A DNA stretch of 64,000 nucleotides from Sapria himalayana (GCA_029783825.1 JAREIK010012111.1:682001-746000); one strand, 5' to 3'; counted from the stretch's first letter, positions 1 through 12,060 are shown. The notes: generated by a model not told the origin, from the letters alone. Numbers and translations: made by a program.

Positions 1-703
1 GTTCCAGGGCTCATTCATTGATTTTAGCATACTTGAAATGAAAAAAAATATATATTTTCAAAGCTATTAGAATGTCTACTTAATGCATTTTAGCAACTCA
101 TCTTTCTATAGGTCAATAATAAGTATTATTAGTTATTCTCTCTAGAAATCCACTACACATTGTAAGATTTAGCAAGAAGAGCTCAATTTGCTGAAACATC
201 CACTACACATGAGTTGTAACATTGAGTCCATTACAAAAAGTCTCCATTTGGACATAATAAGGAATCATATGATGTAGACATTTCCTTGGCAAATCATTGA
301 ACCTCTCTCATGTATCATAAAATGATTCTTCCTCAAATTATTGAAAATAAGTTACATTATTTCTTAGTTTGACATTCTAAGTGGGAGGGAAATACTTCAT
401 AAAGATATTTTGTTACATTTTATTTCATGAATCAATTAAACTAGGAGATATAGTATTTAACTGCACTCTAACCATATCTCTGAGTGAATAAAAAAAAATA
501 ATTTCAACCATAAAGCTTCTTAATAACAATTCTTTAAAAATATACATAGTTATACAAGAAAACTAATCTAAAGAAAATGAGTCTCCTCATCTCTTTAGAA
601 ATCTCAAAGTTTGAACACACACTATGTATACAAGCCAAAAGGCTTTGTTTTATTTTTTTTGAATTCATAATATACGTAACTTTCTGAAAACAAGCATCAT
701 GCA
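1..703. other. AT-rich stretch, no gene recognised
   Basis: No reading frame here resembles a known protein and no splice-like exon pattern is visible. The short minus-strand open frame ending near 534 has no recognisable domain and runs into the transposon that starts at 704. Nothing else is supported. Confidence 0.6.
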
Positions 704-1062
704 TAAAAGTGTCAAATAGGTAATGGCCCACTGGCATGCTTTTTGCTTAGGTAATGCCAGGTTATGGTGGGTACCTGGCCAAGCTAGCTTAATTTACTCT
801 AGATTAGCTTTAGTTTAGTTTAGGCTGGCCTAGTTCATTATAGGATTGTCTCAATCAAGTCATGCTAGCTTCATTCGTTCCATGCTAGCATGGATTGCTT
901 CCATGCTAGGAACTCCAGCCTAGTACAGCTTGAGTCGTATTATGGGCCAGCACGAGACTGGTCCAATCACAAATTTAAATCAAACCATACTATGGTAGGC
1001 ATCACTGAATCATGTCATACATAATATCATTTTTGGTCTTTCAGGCCCAGTTGACACCTCTA
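704..1062. mobile_element. Non-autonomous hAT element (MITE), 359 bp
   Basis: The left end reads TAAAAGTGTCAAATAGG and the right end GTTGACACCTCTA, which are imperfect terminal inverted repeats of the TAGAGGTGTCAA type seen on the other hAT elements of this window. It is flanked by an exact 8-bp direct repeat, ATCATGCA, at 696-703 and 1063-1070; 8 bp is the target duplication length of the hAT superfamily. The inside is richer in GC than its surroundings, has repeated GCTAGC/CATGCTAG words, and has no coding capacity. It must have been moved by a transposase supplied in trans. Confidence 0.85.
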
Positions 1063-1070
1063 ATCATGCA

Positions 1071-2650
1071 TAAATCTGCCATGAGTATCCATTTTTTTTC
1101 AAAAATAATTTAAATTAAAAAACATTATCATTTTATTATTTTATGATAATTATCCATATACTAAATGAGAGTACTCTATAGGCTCATTAAATTAATTAAA
1201 ACAAAACCAAAGTAAAATTAAATTTAAACTAAAATATACAGACCCACTGTGCCCAGACCCTGGCAGGCCCAACAAATGGGATTGCAACATTATCTCATGT
1301 CATTTTTTTTAGTTCTCAAGGCATGAATCTCATAATTTAAAATCTAATTACCCACTCTCTAGCAAGAAGACTCCATATACTAGATACATTCAAGAGAATT
1401 TCTATGTTAAAAGTTACTATAGAGTATTTCAATGGATTTATCAATACAAGCGTCAAAGGATTGGTGCCAAACATGGGGTTTGAAAGTTACATTCAAAGTC
1501 AGAAACTTCATGTAGAGGATTGCCTTTAACTACCTCGCCACAAAAATCAACATAATAATGAAGAAAGTTGGGGTCAACTCCATATGTCAACGCTGCCACC
1601 CTTAGGAAGAGTCAGGCATCCATATTCTATATAGGTGTGAATTGGAGAGAATAACCTTTCAACCAACCCTGTAGATAAATGAGCACTAGATATGAAAGAA
1701 AAAATCCACGATAGCATACATATTGAGCAGTGTCGTTGGACAAAGCTTATATCACTAAAACGTTGCACAAATTAACAAGCCAGACACCAAGCATATCCAA
1801 TGCTCTCTTTGCATAGATAATTAAATTATTAAGTTTCATTCATTACAAATGATACAGCTTGTGAAATAATCATCCACCCACTCATTATGTCATGTAGTCA
1901 TCAATGATAGCAAGCTTCATATTAGCGTTTGCAAGCAAGTGGAATTATATTTTGTTTGTTGTTCAGTGAGTATATAAACACACCTACTAGTATAGGCTGC
2001 CTATTTTTCGTTAGGACATCAAGAATGGGTCTTTAATCCCCCTCATTTTATTCATCATGTAATGCTAATCGATAGCTCTTATTAATTAAAGCATTACTTG
2101 GATTAAAAAAATATATAAATAAGACATTAGATAAAACATTATAAACATACACAAATAACATTAGATTAAACATAACTTATTTTGAATGTTATGTGATTTC
2201 CAAAACTAATCAATTCTGATCTTCTTGCCTCGTGCCATCCATGATGACGATTTCTTAATAGTAAATTTGTTCATGTGCTTCAAATAACAAATATAAGATA
2301 AATAAAATAAATGATTTGTATGGTAGGAAATAAATTTATTATCTTATATTCTTAATCTTCACTTTGAAATATAGTTTATGAAATAAAATATTTGATTTTT
2401 CTTTGATATTTTATTTCATTAAAATTTCCATGATAGAGAGCTATTTAATATTATTAGTAAGAAACAAAAATTTTTATGATAATTTGTCAATGCGCATGGT
2501 TAGCCACTAGTCATAATTTTTTAAATTTTAGAAAAAAATAAGTGCTCCGATATGTTTTCTTCATATATATAAAGTAATCTCGTAGATTATACAAACCTAC
2601 AGTTTATGAAAAATTGTCTTTTTTGTTTCTTTCTTAAAATACATGTAAAA
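1071..2650. other. AT-rich stretch with one unidentified coding-like patch
   Basis: Mostly low-complexity AT-rich DNA. Between about 1430 and 1770 the minus strand is less biased and gives two overlapping open frames, one of 64 codons (1574-1768) and one running from about 1610 down to 1460. Neither matches a family I recognise. The patch could be an exon remnant of an old gene or another transposon. No promoter, splice pattern or flanking repeat settles it. Confidence 0.4.
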
Positions 2651-2920
2651 TCGCCTTGAGACTGCAATGTCCCCTAGGCCTTTCTTTTTCATAGACGCCA
2701 GCTGAGCTTGCCACCGCAATGTATTTCTTGATCAATGGCTTCGACTGAGCTTAAGACTGCTGGCTGTTTCTTTATCAGACAGTCAAGTCGAGCATAAGGC
2801 TGCTGGGCTTCTGTTGCTCAGTGAGTCCGGCTGAGAGTGACATTGCTGTGCTTCTCCTGTTCAGTGAGTCTTGCTGAGCTTGTGACTGCTAGGCTTCTCT
2901 TTATCAGTGAGTTCGGCTAG
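2651..2920. repeat. GC-rich minisatellite, period about 43-44 bp
   Basis: Five to six degenerate units, each beginning near GCTGAGC and containing GACTGCTGGGCTTCT and CAGTGAGTC-like words, follow one another. Units start near 2701, 2743, 2787, 2830 and 2873, with a more diverged unit upstream near 2652. Base composition is clearly richer in G+C than the flanks. No frame stays open through the array, so a coding role is not supported. It may be the internal repeat of a mobile element, but no termini were found. Confidence 0.65.
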
Positions 2921-3640
2921 CATTTTCGAGAGGTGGGTTTTTTGTTTGATTTCGCCTTTTTAATATGCCAATCGCTCTACTAACTTTTGTATTCCTTTTG
3001 ATTAAAAATCCAAAGAATGCTCTTGTTTTTTTAAATAGATACGATATTAGCTAAAACATTTTCCTTACAATTCTTTTTCGTTTATTTACTTTTTTTGGTT
3101 GTGCTGCCGCGTCCATTTATACGAATTGCAAATTAAAACAAAGCCGACCAACTAGCACCAGTCAGGCACAGATCATACTCCTCGATAAAGGCATCATGTT
3201 GCCCTAGCTCAGGAAAATGTAAAATCTGATTTTAGTGAGAATTTTCATTACAAGTTTTATCAAAGTTTAGTTTTGCATAATATTTCATAATATCGAATAA
3301 GAAACAAACCATTTAAATAAATGCCACTATCCGAAATATAAAATTTATTATTAATAAAATCTTACATTTTTTTCTACCTGCTGAGTTACATTACTAATTA
3401 TTAGAAGCTTTGTCATGAGTGGTTTGTCGACTCATGAATTTAATTATTTCAGCGATCTAATTTTTTAATAGATATATAATGATACCAAGATAATTGGCTC
3501 CTATTTGTTCTCCTTGATTTGTGCAAAACTATTTGTTCTACTTTATGCATGATATGTTAGTATGTTTTACTCATCGTAACTCTAAGATTTAGATAATCAG
3601 ACAATTAAGAGAATACAATGTTAGTATTTTAACTACTTGA
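2921..3640. other. AT-rich stretch, nothing recognised
   Basis: Low-complexity AT-rich DNA between the minisatellite and the start of the duplicated hAT-derived block. No coding signal and no repeat termini seen. Confidence 0.5.
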
Positions 3641-4995
3641 TTTTGATCTTAACCATTATACTATTTTCTTTTTTAAAGATACTACAAATATTATATAAAT
3701 GTGTATTCTATGTGATGGGGAGAATTCAGACGTTTTTTGTATTATAAAAATATTATATGATTTTTACAAGTTTCTTATTTTAGTCCTAGTTATCATTTAA
3801 AAAGTTAGTTTTTCTTGCTATAAATATAGGTAGATATATTTGTTGCTAACTATTACCTCTAATATTAGATAAATATGTTTCTAATTGTATTTGATATTTA
3901 TTTAAATTTTTATAATTTGACAAGCATAGAGTATCAATTCATGATGTTTGAAAAGTATACTAAAATATTTTAGTGAATTATATTTTCTAGTGGATAAAAT
4001 AATTTTTATTTTTTTTACAAGTTAATTATGTGATGCATATTTTAACATAAAAAATATTAGCTAAGAAATTATATCTAATGGTTTTGAAAAATAAGTTAAT
4101 TGTGACAATTATTTGAAGTGTTATTAATATAATACTACAAATTTTATTTTGAATAATATATTCTCTAAATATTTATCTAGCAAAAATAATATATAGAGAA
4201 TATAATATTCAAAATAAAATTAAGATTAACTTGTTTGTCATTCTCACTTAGACCTCATGTATGTAATGGGTCCATCAAAGTTGAACTCAGGAAATCTTAA
4301 TTTTTTTTTTATAGTTCACTTAGAAGCAATATAGTGGTTAGTGAGGGATGCAGAAGTGTTATTATGGGTAGTCTAGATGTTGGATATCATGGATACTACT
4401 TCACTATGTTTCCAAAATTTCGTAATTACAAATTATTTTCAAATTTTAGATATTTTATTGTCATTCCTACTTGTGAACATAGGAATTCTATAATAAATAA
4501 ACTACAAGTAGATTTTTATAATTTGAATTGCTCTAGGATCCTCTAAAAATCAAATAAGTAAAACTATACAAATAATCAATTACATCATGTCTTCTCTTTG
4601 TAAGTCATTGTTATAAATGAAAGGTATAAACAAACCTCTAAAGGTGATTCAATTTTAAAGATCTTGATTTTAAGTTTAGTTTGTTTATGATCCAATGCAC
4701 AACATTTTTTAGTGGATTGATTGATATATCTATTAAGATAACTAGCATTTTGGCTTTGGATCACAAAGTCATAACTTTCAAAAATTATGTGATCTAATAA
4801 ATGCTATATGGAATGAAAATTCATGGCTGAAAATAATGTTATGAATCCAATACTTGTAATTTTGGTTTGGATTGATTAAGTCAGTTTTGAAATTACTACA
4901 ACTATTTGTATTTGTGGGGTATTTAAATATCACAATGGGAAAATAATGTGGTCAATTAAGTATGTTAGATATAGTGTAGGCACGACTTTATGAAA

Positions 4996-5009
4996 ATGTC
5001 ACGAATATT
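4996..5009. repeat. Target-site duplication, left copy (WOX retrocopy)
   Basis: ATGTCACGAATATT here is repeated exactly at 5904-5917. It is followed by a run of T (to 5015), which is the poly-A tail of the minus-strand insert. The 14-bp length and A-rich tail fit LINE-mediated target-primed reverse transcription. Confidence 0.85.
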
Positions 5010-5903
5010 TTTTTTAAAAAAATAATAATAATAAAGGACGAGCTTACAAATTGTCCAGAAAAATGGGATCAGAATACAAACAAATTGTTATACTTTGACA
5101 TGATATAAACTCGAATAAACTTTAGAGACAAAGAATAGACTAGATTCCGATTTGTGACAAGCAAACGGTCACCGCCAGCTTCTGCACCCGATTGCGAGCA
5201 ATACATCAAGCAATGTTGTATACCCCAACACGCATGTGCGGATTATAGCTTCCTGTTCTCGACAATCCCGCCCCAATCATCTTTCCATGATTATATTCAT
5301 CTCCTATCAAATGCAGGCTTGGGTTTAATTCGGGCTTCTGGAAATGGAGTTCTCCTAGCAGTAGAGGATTTTGAAGAGGCAGAGAGGAGTGAAAGAATTC
5401 TTGCTTCACCTTTCCGTTGGGAGAATCAACTTCTGTCTCCGCTTCGGATTCAGCATTGTTCGACGATACAACGAGTTGCTTCCTCTTGGATCGAGCACGC
5501 CTATTCTGGAACCAATTATACACATTTGTTTCTGAAATTTGACCGTGACGGCTAAGTTCGAAGGTCATCTCCTTGATCTTCTGCTTGGTCGGAGTTCCAT
5601 TCCCATGATCAAATAACCGTTCCAGGATCTGGAGTTGCACTGGTGTTGGAGTCCACCGCTGCCTAGGACTGATTTTTTGACAAGAAGACTGCATCAATGG
5701 ATCTCCATGCATGTTACCTATCCGCGCTCCTGAAATATCTCTGCGGGCAGAGAGTGTATTGTGCATATCGATGAGCTGCTCGGAAATAGTTACGTAAACA
5801 GCAATTTGTTTTCTGAGAGTCTCGACCTGCTCATCGGTCATAACCTTGGTGTAAGACGTCATCTCCCTCGCCCTGGAGGGCAGCTTTGGGTTGCCCGTAA
5901 AAC
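5010..5903 (-). mobile_element. Processed (reverse-transcribed) mRNA copy of a WOX gene
   Basis: The insert lies between two exact 14-bp direct repeats and carries three marks of retroposition. It has no introns across a whole homeobox protein, a short poly-A tract (T 5010-5015 on the plus strand) at its 3' end, and 5' untranslated sequence of about 40 bases directly after the right target copy. Base composition is richer in GC than its surroundings. The paralogous block near 21895-21925 lacks the insert, so this is an insertion here and not a loss there. The parent gene is not in the window. Confidence 0.85.
5206..5862 (-). CDS. WUSCHEL-related homeobox protein, WOX13-clade-like (intronless retrocopy)
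   Basis: WOX proteins are plant homeodomain transcription factors acting in the nucleus; the WOX13 clade is the ancient, broadly expressed branch. The frame gives 218 residues from the ATG at 5862, beginning [13 protein letters not shown] chose this start because the open frame upstream runs through 5' UTR and host flank. The homeodomain (5664-5476, residues about 67-129) has the WOX hallmarks [10 protein letters not shown] in helix 1 and [17 protein letters not shown] in helix 3. The [14 protein letters not shown] stretch before it is typical of the WOX13 clade, and an acidic [12 protein letters not shown] tract follows. The C-terminal part is short and less typical. No stop or frameshift is seen. 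Expression is unknown: no promoter was carried along by reverse transcription. It may be a young pseudogene or a functional retrogene. Confidence 0.8.
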   Translation of the reverse strand: MTSYTKVMTDEQVETLRKQIAVYVTISEQLIDMHNTLSARRDISGARIGNMHGDPLMQSSCQKISPRQRWTPTPVQLQILERLFDHGNGTPTKQKIKEMTFELSRHGQISETNVYNWFQNRRARSKRKQLVVSSNNAESEAETEVDSPNGKVKQEFFHSSLPLQNPLLLGELHFQKPELNPSLHLIGDEYNHGKMIGAGLSRTGSYNPHMRVGVYNIA

Positions 5904-5917
5904 ATGTCACGAATATT
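5904..5917. repeat. Target-site duplication, right copy (WOX retrocopy)
   Basis: Exact copy of the 14 bp at 4996-5009. The sequence to its right continues the hAT-derived block, matching about 21915 onward in the empty paralog. Confidence 0.85.
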
Positions 5918-6543
5918 ATTATTATGATACATAATAAAATACTTATATAACTATATGATAAAATCGTAGCGTACAAAAAAAATTCATGACTATTTTTTAT
6001 AGAATTATAGCCAATAAGAAATACTGCAACTACTCAAGAAAAAGTGGAGATGATGTACCCAATTTGTGACGTAGTAATAGTCATGACTTTATTTTATTCC
6101 TCTTCAATTTAAGCCTTTGTTCCAACAAGTTTGCCACATTTACCCAAATTCACTATAATTTTCCCAACATTTATCAAAATTTCCCAAAATAAAAATTTAG
6201 TATAATTTCTCCAGTAAATAATACAATTAAGTACAAATAAATAAGATATAGTTGCTAAATAATCCAAATATGTCAATATGTAGAGTGCCAAACAGTCGAG
6301 CAACCTAAAATTAGAAATAAAAAGGATGAGAAATGAAAGATGTCGAAAAGAAACTGAATGAGAAATAATGGATATTATTAGTATGTATAAATATAATATA
6401 TTTAGATTGGACTAAAAGAATAACTAAAAAGAAAAATGGTGAATGATGCATCTATTGTATCTAACCAAATATATTCATAAATATTTATTTGAGGATGCTT
6501 GTTATTTATTAAAATGAGTAACTCAACATTTCTATGTTACTAG

Positions 6544-8335
6544 AGGTTTTAAGTGAGCTGGATAACCAAGGCATAACAAGAGGCACAATCCGATTCAGTT
6601 ATGTCAGTCCTGATATGACACGATCCAAAACTATGCATCGACCATAGATGTGTCAACCAGTGACATGACTCATGTCATGTTGGACCTAGGCTACATGACT
6701 CGTGTGCCTAGCACACTAGCACGGACCTTGGCATGACCAAATTTTCTTTTAAAAAATTATTTTTAAAATGATTGAGTTTATTCTCATCCATTTGGGCAGG
6801 CCAATAGGATAACACCTATCATTGTCCTATCGACTATAATTAAAGAAAAAAATAACTTTTTTTATTTCTTTGAGTTATAGATGAGATCTTTTACTTGTAG
6901 AAATTCTCACCTATTTCTAGAAATTCAACAAGCATCTAATCTAATGTCTCCCCTAAAAAATATTAAAAATAAATAAAAAAATATATTTTTTTGATAAAAA
7001 AATTGATAAAAAGCATATTGATATCTTTCATTTTTGATAGTAAATTTATAATCTCTTCTCATCTTCTCTAAATTACTTCACTCTCATGTTGACATGTGAT
7101 CTGTTAAAGCTTATTTTTTTTTAAAAAAAATAGTAATTAAAACTTTGTAGAGTATCAGTCTTAGTTTGTGGTAAGCTGTTACTTTTAGGTATTAGAGTAA
7201 GAGGTGAATTACACACAAAGCTAAAGTACACAGGTGATTATTTTAAAATTAATTTATTTTATTTATTAATTTTTAGATTAATAAATAAATTTTAAAAACA
7301 ACTAACAAATTAAAAAAAAACTTTTCTTTTTTTTCATACTTTTAGTCCAATCTCATAAATCAAAAATAACAAATACTTAATATTATGTATATATTAGACC
7401 TAGACATATATTATAATGACAACTTGACCAAAATGTTTGATGCCAAAACTAGGATTTCTATCATAGTCTCCACCCATTTTCCTAAACATTCTATAAATCG
7501 GTGAACTTTAGTAATTTTGATATACTTTAATATAATTTAACGTAAAAAATACTAAGAGTATCAAAACCAATTTGACATAATATATATGTTATAAAAAAAA
7601 TATACATATATAGGTACCAAAAAATATACCAAAAACTATGATATATTGAATTCTAGACAAACTCAACTTATGCCTTAGTGGTGAGATTTTTGAAGTTAGA
7701 TCAAATTCATGTTCATTGACCAATTCATTTACTATAGAGTTTGTGAGAAAATATATGATGAAATTAATTGCTAACATTGGTCTTCCAATTATATTTTCAG
7801 AGGATTATAAAGTAGCTCATATTATGTAAACTTATTTCCAGCATTGTTTTTGTAGAATTTCTAAGTCAGCTAGTAGTAATGATATAATAAAATATTTTAA
7901 ATTATAAAATTAATTTGTAATTAACGAACTTAGAATACACAGTGGAGTCATTTCTGTGATATTTAATATCTGAACTAATCATGATGACATTTCTTTCACA
8001 TGCCTCCTGCCAATATGCTGATTCTAAGCAAAAATTAACTTAAAAAAAATTAGAATTTTATGAGATCTTTCATTCTTATGGTATCCACACCATATATGAG
8101 TTCTAATGAGGATCATTAGAAAATATGATATCTAAACAAAATTTTAGTATTAGATTTTAACAACTTCAACTAACAGTATTAATTTTTATCAAAACTATTA
8201 GAGATAAATCCATGGCTAATATTTTTCATAATATATCTATGTATCGTGTAATTAACTAAATTGTACAAGTATGAATGAAAGTTATTTCCCTCATATTAGA
8301 AAATAAAATAAATTTACAAAAATATTTTAGGATAC
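6544..8335. mobile_element. Inverted hAT fragment (terminus plus subterminal part)
   Basis: Begins at a degenerate hAT terminus (TAGAGGTTTTAAGTGAGCTG) followed by a GC-richer subterminal zone rich in CATGAC/CACTAGC words, then AT-rich sequence that matches, in reverse complement, the right arms of the hAT elements at 9.7 and 16.5 kb. It parallels 22532-24390. The rest of the element, including its transposase, is missing here but present in the other copy. Confidence 0.5.
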
Positions 8336-8880
8336 GATGAGTCAAAAAGTGTTTAGGAATTTATTCCATTTTCATTTTACAGTATTAATTTTATTCCATT
8401 TTCATGACATGTTTTCATGATAATTAATTAACAATTAATTAAGTGTTTAGGAATTTAGTTAACGGTATTTTGGGATTATTTTATTTGGGAGTGCATCAAA
8501 ACATAATTCTTTCATTTTAAATTGTAAACTATCATTAGATTTAGAGAAATAAGAATCAAACTAGGATCCCAAATTACATATATTCACTAAGTCTTTGATT
8601 GTTGTTTGTAATGGGATGATGTCTGGTTTTTTGTTTTACTTTATAATAATATATAATTATTCACTTAATTTTTCTTTACCTGTATAAACATACTTACAAA
8701 TATTTAATCATTTACTTAATTATATATTTACATAATTAAGTTAATAATTATGTGGATATATAAACATATGTACAAATATAATAATATATGATTATCTAAA
8801 TAAGTAAATAACATGTTTACATAATTAAAGTGACTAATGTGGATATATAAACATATATACTTATAATAATATATTTATAT

Positions 8881-8939
<59 letters not shown>

Positions 8940-9179
8940 ATAGATAAGTATATATTATTATATATGTAGATGTACATATGTTTATATATCCACATAATTA
9001 TTCACTTAATTCTGTACATATAATTATTTATAAATAAATAAATAAATATAAATAAATAAATATAAATAAATAAATATAAATAAATAAATATAAAGTTTCC
9101 AGATGGATGTGATGTTAATAATTATGCATTTTTAATATTTATATATATACATATGTTTTTAAGTTTATAGTATAGTAGT
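8336..9179. repeat. AT-rich stretch with microsatellites
   Basis: Contains (CATA)n/(TA)n at 8881-8933 and an (AAATAAAT)-type array at about 9031-9093. No coding signal. The words TATGTGGATATATAAACATATG recur in both orientations around 8750-9000, so a hairpin-forming AT palindrome is likely. Confidence 0.6.
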
Positions 9180-9699
9180 GTAATTTATTCTTTCTAGAGG
9201 TCACGGGTTCGAAATACTATTTCTCCAAAATGAATAATTCTTTGTAAGTTTTAAAACTATTTTTGAGGAAATATTGTTTCCGAATTTGAAATAGCTATTT
9301 GTAAATTTTAAAACTCAAATTTTGTTTTTAAAGACTTTTATGAAGCAAAATTGGGTTGATTAATTTTAATGTACCGAAATGTAATAATTTTTGAGCTTGC
9401 TACATTTTTTTTGATATTGTTAAATTAAGTTATTTTATTTCAAATACTTTGTGTTTTGTGCACCAAAACACAAATTGCCCATATTTTTCTTGAACTTAAA
9501 TTATGCAAGGAAAGATGATTGCCTCGTTCTACCACTACTGCTCAATACACAAACTAAAATAATATAATCGATAGCTCTTTTACACGTGCATGTGGTTAAT
9601 TATGATAGCTATATAAAATCAACAAGTCATACAAAAAGTACCCTATAACATACTATTTTGAGTATTAATTACTATAATTTGTACATTTACAGTCCCTTA
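9180..9699. repeat. Duplicated flank, copy 1
   Basis: Aligns with about 14935-15461 in the same orientation; both include the words CAAAACACAAAT and CCACTACTGCTCAAT and both end at a hAT terminus. This shows that the host segment carrying a hAT insertion was itself duplicated, about 5.75 kb apart. Confidence 0.65.
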
Positions 9700-10479
9700 T
9701 AGAGGTGTAAAATGAGCTTTGTCATACTAGCACAACTTGATTTATGGTCGCCCAACCAGTCCACCATGTCAGACACTACATGAAATTGGTGCTTAGGTTA
9801 TGCCGTGCTCATGCTGGCATGTGAACTTGTCAGGCTGGCAAGGTCTATTAGTTAGCCATTGTCAACCGGACATACTAGGGTTTGTTGGATCGAACCATGA
9901 CATGTTAGGTCTAGTTAGCATTGGCACAATGCTAACCATGACATGAAATTTTCACAAAACTGCCATCGGTGAATAGCTAGATAGAGATAGCCTATATGCC
10001 CATGCATTGCCATTGGTTACGAGCTAGATAGATATGGCCCAGTCAACCCACTCACTACCGAATCCTAACTTTAATTTTTAAAATTTATGTTTAAACTTTT
10101 AAGTAAAATTTTAATGTATTAAAATGAAATTATTAAAACTAAACTACACTATAAATAAAAATGAATAAAATTCATAACTCTAAAAAATTATATATGGTTT
10201 GCTTTTGTGCCTCAAGATATCATTTGACAAATAATCATAAATTGAAAATTTTTAAAAATAAAAAATAGCTAAACATATCACATCAGCAAAAACAAAGCAA
10301 CATGCATCGCACACCAGTCTCTCAAATATCAATGTTCAATTTGTGTCTATAACTTTAATATCATCGATTTTACATGAGTCACAATTCACTAGCAACTATT
10401 TCACTCTATTCTAAACATCAATTCTTATATTTTTCTAGTCCCTTGAGCATGAAAAAGCTCTTATGATATATGGTTGCAA

Positions 10480-12060
10480 TCTGGATCTCTTATCTTAAAT
10501 AAATTCATAATCTTTAAAAAATAAATTTTAATGCTATGCTGGACACTATTGGGAGTAGTAGATCACGTGTCATCTTAGATATTACTAGATTTGTGAATTC
10601 ATATAATTTTCATTAAATCAAAATATCTAAATTATTATTATTATAATTGATAGGTTGAAATAATAATTATTATCTAAGTACCGATATAACTAACTCCTAT
10701 TTGATGAACTATCAATTAGTTTTCCTAAACTAATTGAATGACATTGTCAGCATATTTGAATATGGAGTTCATATTTGCATTCAGAAGTTTGCTAAAGCTA
10801 TCATTCCTAGTATTGTAATTTGTAAATATATTTTTTAATTTTTTGTAAATCCAACCATCAAGTTTTTCTATTTGTTCATGAAAGTTGATATGTATTTTAA
10901 TATATTTTATACTCCTTTCACCTTAACTCTATGACCTATACAAGTAGCCAAGCAATAAAAAATGAAATGGAAGGCCAATATTTTAAATATTTGATTTTCA
11001 TCTTGATAGTCTAAAACTAGGGTGTCATCCATATTTGCTAAACATACTATTAATATTACATATGCACTCAAGTGCATTGTAAGTGGTAGGAGTTTACACA
11101 GATTAATACATATTCATCATATCATAAAAAAACTTTAAGAATTTCAAAAATAATATTCATATCTTACAATTTGAATTGTCATTAATAAGTTAAGTTATTT
11201 TTACTAGTAACATAACCAAATATGTTGGTAGCTAATACTTGATTCTATTATTTGATATGTATAATTCAAATGCTATCTAATAACCATTTAATTTTTTTTT
11301 AAATTCTACTGACAAACATAGAGTATGAAACTCATGGTATTTGTTAAGTATAATAAGATATTTTACTGAATTTTTTATATTTTCTAATATTAAGGGAATT
11401 AATTTTTATTCCTTCTTAAAATATTAGGTTAATTATATGATATATATATATATAACATGGAAAATATTAGCCAAGGGCTCATATGTAATGGTTCCGACAA
11501 ATATGTTAGTTGTGACATAGTTATTTGAAGTAATAGCAAATACAATACTAAAAATATTATTTTAAATATCATATTCTTTAAATATATTCCTCAGACACTT
11601 AAAGACTATGAGATCATCATGAGAATGAAAGATCTCAGAAAATTTTAAATATTTTTTTTTTATATTTTTTACTTAGAATCGACATAGTGGGCAGTTAGGT
11701 ATGTAAAAGGAGTATTTTTATGAGTAATCCAAATATTAGATATCATAGAAATCACTTCACTATATTTTCTAATTTCTTTAATTTTTAATTAATTTTCTAA
11801 TTTTAATTTTGTTTATATCATTCACATTTGTAAACTTAGGAATTCTACAATAAGTGGACTTGAAGTATATTTTCATAATTTGAACTACTCTAGCAATCTT
11901 TGAAAATTTATTTGGTAGACCAATGTAAGTAATCAATTTTATCATGCTTACTCTCTTAAATTCATTTGGTAGACCAATGTAAGTAATCAATTTTATCATG
12001 CTTACTCTCTTAAATTCATTGTTGTAAATGAAAAATATCAATTAACTTGAAATTGATCTA
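10480..12060 (-). pseudogene. hAT transposase remnant
   Basis: Recognised mainly by alignment with the better preserved copy in the element at 16.5-20.0 kb: the C-terminal dimerisation region lies near 10480-10760 and upstream transposase regions follow toward 12060. All frames are broken by stops and shifts. The longest open piece (11778-12041, 87 codons) contains a perfect duplication of 18 codons. Active hAT transposases cut and paste DNA in the nucleus as dimers; this one cannot be functional. Confidence 0.6.
11911..12018. repeat. Perfect 54-bp tandem duplication
   Basis: TTTGGTAGACCAATG marks the start of two adjacent identical 54-bp units (11911-11964 and 11965-12018). The other hAT copies in the window have a single unit. 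Identity of the units in an otherwise diverged element implies a recent replication-slippage event. Confidence 0.85.

Larger units (their letters stand above)
3640..8335. repeat. Duplicated hAT-derived block, copy 1
   Basis: This segment aligns by eye, in order and orientation, with about 20600-24390. Shared landmarks are the run around 4340-4540 versus 21240-21430, the TCATGACTATTTTTTAT run at about 5987 versus 21987, a degenerate hAT terminus at about 6544 versus 22532, and the GAGATCTTTCATT words at about 8061 versus 24108. The main difference is a retrocopy of about 0.9 kb in this copy (about 5010-5903). The left part (3640-4760) is antisense hAT transposase remnant; the right part (6544-8335) is a piece of an inverted hAT. 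Divergence is considerable, so the duplication or the two independent insertions are old. Confidence 0.65.

Noticed and set aside
5154..5555. 133-codon plus-strand frame
   Set aside because: It is the antisense of the WOX retrocopy, whose minus-strand homeodomain is unmistakable; its own sequence matches nothing.
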